Shown in pieces: positions 8,506 through 17,190 of a DNA stretch of 64,000 bases; positions within the stretch are counted from its first letter, which is position 1; each line of letters opens with the position of its first letter. The notes beneath the pieces are model-generated. The model was not told the origin of the DNA. It worked only from the letters and a program-made list of their open reading frames with translations, and did no database searches. A program made the position numbers and the translations under genes. The DNA is from Nannochloropsis salina CCMP1776. Taxonomy: Eukaryota > Sar > Eustigmatophyceae > Eustigmatales > Monodopsidaceae. The stretch spans positions 780,765 through 844,764 of the forward strand of contig SDOX01000005.1 in the NCBI GenBank assembly GCA_004565275.1, read 5' to 3'.

Positions 8506-11500
8506 CTATATGACCCCTTTGCTAGCTCGATCAACGAGGGTCAGCCACTGCGCCTCCTCCAGGTGCTCGATTCCCAGATCCCTGCCCTTTCGGGCCTTAC
8601 TTCCAGGACTTGCACCCACCACAATCATATCTACCTTCTTACTCAGTGTCTTAACAGGCGTTGCCCCCATTTGTCGTGCCTGAGCTTCGACCTCCGACCG
8701 GGTCATGCCCTGTAACGCGCCCGTGAAGAGTACTGTCTTTCCCACTAATGGGCCGTCCACGCGAGGGGGGCCTCGTCCGCCCGCGCTCACTTCCATGTCA
8801 GATCTTTCGGTGAACGACTCCTCATTGAGCACTTCAATTTCTCGAAAGAGGGCTTCCACCGTCCGTTTGTTCCTCTCATCCCTCACAAAGGCTCGCAGGG
8901 ATGCGATCACCGTGGGCCCAATGCCCTCGATAGTGTCCATCCCACCCGCGTCCTGTGCAGTTGCCTCTTTTTTACTGGACAACTTCTTCTCACCTTCCGT
9001 AATCTCCACGTCCCCCCCATTTAAGTGCTCTTCGATATCCTCCCTGTCCTCCACTCCGCATCTCCCTTCCTCCACTTCCCCTTGCTCCAGCGCCTGCATC
9101 GCCCCCCACCAATTGCCGACACTCCCGAAGTGAGCAGCTATAGCTTGTGCTGTGGTTTGGCCTACATGGGTCACTCCTAGCGCGAAGATAAATCGGCTCA
9201 AGGGTATTTTCCGTCGCGCGGCGATGGCAGAGAAGAGCGCGGTGACAGACTTCTCTCCCCACCCTGCCCGCTCCTCCAATAAGACCTCATCTGACCCGTT
9301 GTGCAACGCCATTGTGTCCCCTGGCTTCCCCAACGCAGTATTCTCAGAGTAAGGTGCCCTTTCAGTGGACCCCTCCGAGGAGCTTCTCCCCCTCGCTCTT
9401 CTTTCTTTCTTGGCCGCCTCCCGACTAGCCAGGCTGAAGAGGTCCGTCGGTGTCTCCACCATCTCCCAGCTCCTTAGCTCCTGCAGCCTCCGCCCTCCCA
9501 GCCCTTTGATGTCGAAAGCTCCCCGAGAGACGAAATGTGCCAGCCGCTCCAAGGACTGCGCGGGGCAGCTCAAACCGGCAGGGCAATAAACTGCCACCTG
9601 GTCCTCCTCCTGGCTCACGGGCCCCGCGCACGACGGACAGCGAGTGGGGGTGCTGATCGGTTTGGAGCGGGAATCAATTTCAGCCCCGTAACGAGCATCC
9701 TCACCGCCCGCGCCCTGGGCCGCCAGCGTCAGGTTGGCACGACCCAGTACCTGCGGTATCACGTCCCCAGCCCTGCGGACGGCCACCAAGTCCCCCACCC
9801 GCACGTCGCGCCTGGCCACGTCCTGGAAATTGTGGAGACTGGCTCGTGTGATGACAACGCCGCCCACCGTCACTGGCTCCAGGACGGCCACCGGCGTCAG
9901 CACCCCCGTGCGCCCCACCTGCACGTCCACGGCGCGCACCCGGGTCACGGCCTCCAGGGGTGAGAACTTGTGGGCGATGGCCCATCGAGGCGCGCGTGCG
10001 CTCCGACCCGCCCGCCTCCGCGCCTGCAGATCGTTGAGCTTGTAGACGACGCCGTCGATGTCGAAGGCCAGCGACGAGCGCTCTCCCTCCAGACGCCGGT
10101 GGAACGCCCGCAGTGCTTGCAGGTCCCGACAGGCGGCCCACGGGTGAGCGACTTCAAAGCCCCAGGCCTCGAGGAGGGCGAGGACACCGACCTGAGTGGC
10201 CGGAAGGGAAGACGTATGGACCGCAGTGTCCTCGGTGGCCTCGATGCCGTAGGCGAAGAAGCCCAGGCGTCGCTCCCGAGTCAGGGCCACGTCAAGCTGT
10301 CGGAGAGAGCCCGAGGCTGCATTGCGCGGGTTGGAGAGCAAGGGCGCCCCCTGGGCTTTACGCGCCTCGTTCAGGTCCTGGAAGACGCGGCGAGGGAGGT
10401 AGACCTCGCCCCGAACCTCCACGGCCGGGGGAAGTGGGCAGTCCGTGGACGGAGGGGGGAGCCGGTGCGGGATGGAGGCGATGGAGCGGACGTTCTCAGT
10501 CACATCCTCCCCGACGAATCCGTTCCCTCGCGTCGCACCGCGAACAAGCACGCCATCTTCGTACCGCAAGCTCAAAGACACGCCGTCAATCTTGAGCTCC
10601 GCGACCACGTGCACTCCCCCCGCGCCTGTTACCGGCCTCTCCGCCTCTCCTCCCGCCAGCTCCCCTCTTGCAGTGCTTCTCCCTTCCCCGATCGCGTCAT
10701 CCGACGTAGCGGTCTGTCGCTCTTCCGCCCCCTCCTCTTCGCTTAGCGCCCTTTGCAGCCGCGTCGCCCAAGCCGCCACCTCCTCCTCGGAGAAGGCGTT
10801 GTCGAGCGACAGCATAGGCCACCCGTGCTTCACTGGCGCAAAGCGCGCCCCAGCACCTGAACCCATGTCGCTTGACGCATCCGTGCTAAAGACAGGGGAG
10901 GACCCCACACGCTCTCCGCGGGAGACGTAGCCCGTCCGGGAGGCTAGCTCCCGGACAAGCAGGGGGTGGGCGCGCTCCAAGGCCTCCAATCGTCGCGCTA
11001 GCTCGTCGTACTCCGCGTCCGTAATGCACGGCTCATTTTGATTGTAGTATAGGGCGTCATGGACTTCAAGCTCATGCGCAAGATCCCGCAGCTCTTGCTC
11101 CACCTCATCGGGTACTCCCAGATTCTCTAACTTCTTCCGACGGTGTTGTCCAGGCTTGACAGCGCCCTCCGCCATTTTCCCACGTCTCCTCACGCGCCCA
11201 AATTGCACTTCCGATAGTGACATCAATGACTTCCTCTTGTTTTCTGCAGTCGTTAGCGCTTCTGATGGAGTAGACTGCACGAAGAATGGTGGGAAGGCGC
11301 TCTCGTGAGGCAGTAGGTTGAGCCGGTTCGGGCTTGTCATGAGAGGTCGGGGGGGTAAGAATGCAGCAAATTTTATCCGGCCTCTTCCGCGACAAGAACA
11401 GCATGCTCTGCTTGATCTCATCCATATCATTGTTGCAATGCTGATAACAGCCTGTAAAACCGAAATCGTACACGTAAGGGAGACTCGAAAGTTTGGCTGC

Positions 11501-11542
11501 AAAGGTGTGAGGTTGACGTACCATTTTCACGCGCCGCTGCAT
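8506..11542 (-). CDS. ligA: NAD+-dependent DNA ligase, bacterial LigA type
   Basis: Seals DNA nicks using NAD+ as the AMP donor. The expected LigA order is present: Ia domain (LYYNQNEPCITDAEYDEL), adenylation domain with the nucleophile Lys in ELKIDGVSLSLRY and RGNGFVGEDVTENV, OB fold (VQVGRTGVLTPVAVLEPV), Cys4 zinc finger (CPSCAGPV...YCPAGLSCPAQ), helix-hairpin-helix repeats and a C-terminal BRCT (GKTVLFTGALQGMTRSEVE). Low-complexity insertions lie before the active site and inside the HhH region, making it longer (about 988 aa) than bacterial LigA (about 670). Proposed start: exon 1 11542-11522 (MQRRVKM), a 70-nt intron 11521-11452 (GTACGT to TTACAG), then exon 2; reading straight through the intron from 11502 is also open. 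The N-terminal 100 or so residues are not ligase and include a short hydrophobic run and KFAAFLPPRP, possibly organelle targeting. Nuclear eukaryotic ligases are normally ATP-dependent. Confidence 0.93.
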
Positions 11543-11904
11543 TTATGCACTACCAGCCCAGCATTCAATCAAGCCGGTACCGCTTTAATGTGATCCATTT
11601 CCTGTGGAGAAGGTATGCGGGAATACGTAAGAAAAGTGTAGCGATATAGGCGGGTGAGAAGGATGTGGCTTGCTCCGAGGAGCTCGAGGCCCCGGCGGGT
11701 CGGAACCCTCTCGGAGACGCTGCAGCGCTTCCATCCCTCAGCCGGAACTTTCCATCGCCCCCCCTCGCACGCGACCCTCGCTCTTCACAACACCTTCCCG
11801 TACGATGCCATTCGTTTCCAAATCAACAAACAGGGCCGTTTGTTGGCGGAAAACTCGCTCGCAGCCATTTTCACGTCCGCAGTCCTAGGCTTGTAATCGT
11901 TAAA
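11543..11904. promoter_or_regulatory. Divergent upstream region of LigA and ORMDL
   Basis: About 360 bases between the predicted start codons of the minus-strand ligase and the plus-strand ORMDL gene. It should contain both promoters and leaders. Short overlapping frames on the plus strand (11654-11910) read as unrelated peptides in all three frames and look non-coding. Confidence 0.4.
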
Positions 11905-12819
11905 ATGTGAGTATTAAGAGAGAGGAAGAAGTTGTTAGAGAGCGGCTAGGAACAAGGATACGTTGTGCTATTGCGGCTGTCATACATGAATGTATATCAT
12001 ATGCATTATTAGTGCGGCCAAACTGGAAGCGAGACTTATGGTGCTATATCTTTCTTTTTTTGCTCGGCTCCCTAGGGGTGTCCGCGACAGTGGCAACGGT
12101 TTATACTCGGGAATGTACTTTGACGGAGACCGGCCGGCATCCCTATACAACAAAAATGTAGAATGGCTACGATACCCACACTTTTGGTGGCTGTATCTCG
12201 GCTTCGTGGCCTTTTTCGTGACGCTGCTTCGGCTGACAGTGCTGAGCAAGCCGGAGGATTTGGGGAGGGTACTGACGGTGACGCACGTAGTACACAACAT
12301 GGTGAGGATACGAATAAGCGAGAGGATGACGAGCGTGTGAGAGGGGTATTTGGGGGTTCAATTTAAAAGGAAGAAATGGGAAAGACCAGAAATTGTTCTT
12401 GACGCCCGTTCAATCCTTCTACAAATCTTCAGGTATTTTTCTACCTGTTCCATTGGATCAAGGGCTCCCCCGATAACTTTAGCCAAGGTGAATTCAATGG
12501 ATTAACATTGTGGGAGCAGATCGAGGATGGAATTCCATGGACCAAAACGAAAAAACTTTTCTTCCTTGTGCACACGGCGCTGGTTTTTGCGGCATCCTAC
12601 GTAACCGACTACGACTTCAGCTATCTCGCGATCAACGCCCCTGTCTACGTTTTTCTAGGAATCATACCCAAAATTCCGGAGATGCACCGTGTCCGTGTTT
12701 TTGGGTGGAACAAGACGGCAGGCATCGATGACGTGCCCGATGACCTGCTTTCCTCCCCATCGCGACCAACCGCCACGGCAGCTGGAGGCGCTGCTGCCGC
12801 AGGAAAGAAAAATCGCTGA
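11905..12819 (+). CDS. ORMDL: ORMDL/Orm family ER membrane protein, three exons
   Basis: Orm proteins bind serine palmitoyltransferase in the ER and restrain sphingolipid synthesis. Exon 3 (12433-12819) has the family block TLWEQIEDGIPWTKTKKLF, then YVTDYDFSYLAIN and IPKIPEMHRVRVFGWNK, matching the human HWEQMDYG...KFL...KLPQFHGVRVFGINKY segment. Exon 2 (12076-12301) carries WLRYPHFWWLYLGFVAFFV and HVVHNM. The intron 12302-12432 (131 nt, GTGAGG to TTCAG) joins in phase 0 to VFFYLFHWIKG. I propose that the start codon is itself split: AT at 11905-11906, intron 11907-12075 (169 nt, GTGAGT to CCCTAG after a pyrimidine tract), then G, giving MGVRDSGNGLYSGM. If that is wrong, the ATG at 12113 opens the same frame. 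Predicted length is about 204 aa against the usual 153; the excess is an Ala/Gly/Ser-rich C-terminal tail ending in Lys. Four membrane segments are expected. Confidence 0.85.
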
Positions 12820-13780
12820 CACGCAGACACAAAGCGAGATAGAATTGAAACGAATCTTGTGGCTTATACATAAATCAGGCAGGGAGGAGGGCAGTTTGCG
12901 AATGGATTCTGCGCGTTGAACATTGGAAGGCGTCATGGGTTTTCTGTATCACTCGCCTCATGGAGGACAGTGCGCGGTTTGCAGCAATCTGGGGACAATT
13001 AGATAAATGAAACTGTATAAAATCAACACAAGTTTGCCTTCTTACGAGGGGTGCAGACGTTAGCTTTCGCCAGACGGCCATCAGCCCCGAGTTATCCTAC
13101 CATGTGGCTGAGATGAGAAAATCATCGAAAGAATAAATTCAAGTGGAGAAATTGCAACAAGGCATGCCGCGCTGAAGTCGAAACCAACGCATTATCGCGT
13201 CAGAAAGGTTTTCATGTACTTCTTTTTGCTTTAGTATGAATTTACATTCAAATGTGCCTCCCTCTTGCTTCCATGCAGAGTTTGTTTAGCGTACAGACTC
13301 ACACTTTCAGTTCTTCGAGAATGGTTGTTGTGATCCCTTGCAATGCCATCGATTGAAAGAGAACTGGGGTAGTACTACTATGCATTCAGTCCAGCCCATC
13401 GCGATATGGCGACGGCGGAGGTCCCTGCTGGCTGGGTGGAAGCTGTCTCTGTCATTTTGCGTGCAAGTCCTCGCGTATGTTCCAGTTCTACGGAGCTGGA
13501 ACGAGGACCTGCCCCACATCACGAAAACGTAGGTAAACAAACGGCCGTCGATTCCTCGGGACAACTGCGTGGGGGGCTCCCTGAGTCGTGCCGGGGCAGG
13601 TGTCTACACGCGGTGTCCCCTTCTTAAGCGACAGGAGCAACTCGGCTTCAGCGACGGGCTCCGACACATCGCCTGCCGCACCGACTGATCTTGCAAGATC
13701 TGAGATGCAGGACACGTGGTTGAAGCCCCATTTATCGACTTCCTTCCCCGCAATATTTATAGGCGAGATATTCCACGGAA
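12820..13780. other. Intergenic, ORMDL to USP
   Basis: About 960 bases. Several short frames occur on both strands (for example 13307-13564 minus and 13406-13627 plus) but none shows a recognisable motif or consistent coding character. It probably holds the ORMDL 3' end and the USP promoter and leader. Confidence 0.45.
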
Positions 13781-15976
13781 ATGGAGGCTGCGCCGCATAG
13801 AAGAGGATCTAGAGGTCCTTTCAAGTCGGCTATCATCGCCTCATCATTCCTCTTCCTTGCTTGTGGAGCTTCCATTTGGCCTCCGCGAGGCTTCAGGGGC
13901 TCGAGCACACATCGTGCAAACACATGTGGTTTTTTTCCACCATTAAGACTTTTGAAAACGTCGCTTCCCGCGGGTACTATCGTTCCCTCGTCTGCAGATT
14001 GCTTCTTCAGGCGTCGCGGTGGGGCAACCTCTCCTACTTCCTTTTCAGGCAAAACTCGAAGTCCCACCGCGAATCCCAAAACGACTTTGTCTGCGTCACC
14101 TTCTCCAACATCTGCATCATCGATTGCCTTGAAAATGAATACAGTGTCGAAGGAAGAAGAAGATATTTTCAAGACTCTAATAGACTTGGGTCAGGATCAT
14201 CTCTTCCAAGATTGGCCCCCTGCTGGCGAAGCAGATGATGCGAAGCACAATTTCTTTCTGCAGGTTCAGCAGCTAGACAAAAGCTATCCAGGTGGGATAA
14301 TGGCCTACATACACAAGGCACGAGATTTGCTGAGGGCTGCTGTGGCACAAGAGAATCCATTTGAGGGCATGACGCCTTCAGTACCGGACGGTCAGACGTT
14401 GACGTACGGAAGTAGCGAGTTTGCGGCCGCCGAAGAGAAAGGCCTCCGGGAAGCTGCGCACGCCACCTTTGTGGTGGTGGCTGGTGGATTAGGAGAAAGA
14501 CTTGGATACGGGGGGATCAAGCTGGCCCTGCCGGTGGAATCTACCACTAGCACGACCTATTTGGAATTCTATGCCAGCTACATTTTGGCTCTGCAAGCTC
14601 GCGCCCGCCATCGCACAGGTGATGCGTCCTTGCTTCTGCCTTTAGCCATCATGACGTCAGATGATACGGATTCCCAGACCCGAGGGCTTTTGGAACGTAA
14701 TAATAACTTCGGAATGCAGGATGGTCAGGTGACAATCATCAAACAGGACAAAGTACCGGCTTTACAGGATTCGGAAGCCCGTTTGGCGCCGGCGGACACC
14801 TACACTCTTGACACAAAGCCGCACGGGCACGGAGATGTGCACCATCTGCTGCTTCGCAGCGGTCTGACGGCGCAATGGCTGGCGGCCGGTAAAAAATGGG
14901 TCTTCTTCCTGCAGGACACCAACGCTCTTGTAGTTAACTCCGTCCTCCCCGCCCTGGCCGTAAGTGCCACTCACGGGTACGACATGAACTCTATCTGCAT
15001 CCCTCGCAAAGCCGGCGAGGCCTCTGGGGCAATCACTAAGCTAACAACCCGTAACGGCGACTCCATCATCATCAATGTGGAGTACAATCAGCTTGACCCC
15101 CTTTTGCGCGCGACGACCTATCCGGACGGCGACACAAATGACCAAAGCACGGGCTGCTCCCCGTTTCCTGGCAATGCGAACAACATTGTCATGTATCTGC
15201 CCAATTACCATCGTGTTTTGCAAGGCGAGGCCCAGGGCGTTGTAGAGGAGTTCGTCAACCCTAAGTTCAAGGACAGCTCCCGAACCGCTTTCACCAAGCC
15301 CACACGACTGGAGTGCATGATGCAAGATTTTCCCAAGCTTTTGGCGAAAGAAATAGGAGGAAAAGCACGCGTTGGGTTCACTAGCTTCGAGAAGTGGTTG
15401 TCTTTCTCGCCGGCCAAGAACAGTTTGGAGGCGGGGGCCAAGGCCTTTGCCGCCACGGGGGTGCCGCCTGCAACGGCCTCAAGTGCAGAGATGGATTTTT
15501 ATCGAGCACATCTCTTGAAAATTCGCGCTGTTTCTGGTTCCCGCGCAGCTGCTAACCTACTGGACGGGCCGATTTCAAGCTTCGCCGATATTCCACTTGA
15601 GACTGGTCCACGAATAATTGTCACTCCCGCCGTGGCTGTCACCTCAAAAGAGTTGCACGACAGGGTAGGAAAAGGGCGTATCAGTGTTACGGGAACGAGT
15701 ACGCTGGTTTTAGATGGCGCTGGTATCTCCGTGGAGTCCTTGGATTTGGATGGCACCTTCATTCTGAGAGCTGGACCACGGGCCAGGGTCACCGTCCGAG
15801 ACGCGAAGGTGCGAAACGCAGGTTGGTGCCTCGCACCGGCAGGACCGGATGCCGCGGAGGAAGAGGGCATTCGCGGCTTTCGAGTGATTAAAGACAACGG
15901 AGTTGTGGTTGATTTGGGAATGGATGCAGAAGGAGACTTCTTGGTGACTGGCAATGGCGAGGTGGTGAAGCAATGA
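13781..15976 (+). CDS. USP: UDP-sugar pyrophosphorylase (USP)
   Basis: Broad-specificity enzyme making UDP-sugars from sugar-1-phosphates and UTP. The catalytic core matches plant USP strongly: VVVAGGLGERLGYGGIKLAL (nucleotide-binding loop), PLAIMTSDDTDSQTRGLLE, TKPHGHGDVHHLLLRSGL, WVFFLQDTNALV, INVEYNQLDPLLRAT, FVNPKFKDSSRTAF and TRLECMMQDFPK, ending in the left-handed helix segment (GTSTLVLDGAGISVESLDLDG). Length is 731 aa from the first ATG. The first 118 residues are not USP: they include a hydrophobic run (SAIIASSFLFLACGA) and a Ser/Thr/Arg-rich stretch, resembling a secretory or plastid presequence but without a clear Phe at the cleavage site. An internal Met at base 14135 (MNTVSKEEED) would give the usual cytosolic form of about 613 aa. 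The intronless frame and core motifs are certain; the location in the cell is not. Confidence 0.93.
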   Translation: MEAAPHRRGSRGPFKSAIIASSFLFLACGASIWPPRGFRGSSTHRANTCGFFPPLRLLKTSLPAGTIVPSSADCFFRRRGGATSPTSFSGKTRSPTANPKTTLSASPSPTSASSIALKMNTVSKEEEDIFKTLIDLGQDHLFQDWPPAGEADDAKHNFFLQVQQLDKSYPGGIMAYIHKARDLLRAAVAQENPFEGMTPSVPDGQTLTYGSSEFAAAEEKGLREAAHATFVVVAGGLGERLGYGGIKLALPVESTTSTTYLEFYASYILALQARARHRTGDASLLLPLAIMTSDDTDSQTRGLLERNNNFGMQDGQVTIIKQDKVPALQDSEARLAPADTYTLDTKPHGHGDVHHLLLRSGLTAQWLAAGKKWVFFLQDTNALVVNSVLPALAVSATHGYDMNSICIPRKAGEASGAITKLTTRNGDSIIINVEYNQLDPLLRATTYPDGDTNDQSTGCSPFPGNANNIVMYLPNYHRVLQGEAQGVVEEFVNPKFKDSSRTAFTKPTRLECMMQDFPKLLAKEIGGKARVGFTSFEKWLSFSPAKNSLEAGAKAFAATGVPPATASSAEMDFYRAHLLKIRAVSGSRAAANLLDGPISSFADIPLETGPRIIVTPAVAVTSKELHDRVGKGRISVTGTSTLVLDGAGISVESLDLDGTFILRAGPRARVTVRDAKVRNAGWCLAPAGPDAAEEEGIRGFRVIKDNGVVVDLGMDAEGDFLVTGNGEVVKQ

Positions 15977-17190
15977 TATCACGTTTTTAAATGTCTTGAG
16001 AGCTAAAACGAAAACAGTATTTGATGTTTCCCGCGCTGCTCACTATTCAGTGAGAGGAACACTCTGAAAAATAGATAGACAAGTGTCTTTTTTGTATTTC
16101 ATCACTTTGTTTGAGAAGCAACATAATTCGAAAATTTGAAGTATCCTGCAATTCAATCGGAATATGTTCTATCTTTGCTTTACAAAGTTGTCCATTTTTG
16201 TATAAATTCATGCAGATCACGATTGTCCATTGCATTATACCTACTCTTAAGCATTTAGACCTCCCACCACCCCAGCTCAAGGGCACATCGATGTTTGATG
16301 TTCTTAAGGCGAAGAAATTTACTCCACTTTGGTACAGCAACGCTACGCAGGCGTATGTGTGTTGTACCATCCGTCTCAACCTCCCCTCCTCCCATTCCCC
16401 CCACGAGATGCCCACCTTGGTGGCCTAGAAAAAATTACCCGAACTCCGCTTACCATCCCATCGAACTTCCTCTTCCAGGGCATACATGCAGCAAAAGAGT
16501 GGAGACACTTTGCTATCTAGGCGTATGCAGGCACAGTTACGTTTTTATGGGATGTAAGATTTCCCGGGAAGCCTTAGCTGGTCGCCGGTAGGGTGTGACG
16601 TACGCAGCTTCGCCGAAGCCCTGTCGACCACCGAAGTCTGTCCTTCTCGAAGACAAGCGAAGAAAAAAAAAAGAAAATCACGTATTGCTTCATGCGCCAC
16701 CACCGCGAATTTACGCAACTGTTCTTCAGAAAATGAGTGATATTGTGTTGTCGTGAATGATGGATTTCTCTATTTTCACTCTTCAAACATTCAGATTCGG
16801 AAGTTTGGCTCATTCTCGTTCGTCATCCAAAACTAACACGCAGAAGAAGGGGTAGGATCTTTTAAGCTCCGTGTGTTCCTTTTTCTTCTGTGGTGATTAC
16901 AAAGTCTCTCCGATGGCACATTGTTTGTGGAAACTGAGTGCGAAATTAACTAGTGCGTGCCTACTTGCCGACAGAATGGCGTGTCCTTATTCGGCCTGAT
17001 AACCGTCCCGGTCGTAGAACGTTCTGTCTCCCACCCTTTCTTCCAAGGCCTTAAGTCGTTTTGTGACCGTAATTTTCAATTTGCGTGCAAGACCTACAAC
17101 TTACCTATAGGCATTTGACATGGTGCTGCTTATCAACGCTTATCCTGCCTGGCCCCATTTCCACGCAACATCATTTTTTGACAGACTAAC
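15977..17190. other. Intergenic, USP to HSP110
   Basis: About 1.2 kb of somewhat AT-rich sequence with short frames only. No protein motif, tRNA box or repeat was recognised. The HSP110 promoter should lie in the distal part. Confidence 0.45.

Noticed and set aside
9970-10746. A 258-codon plus-strand frame opposite LigA.
   Set aside because: Composition shadow of a GC-rich gene on the other strand.
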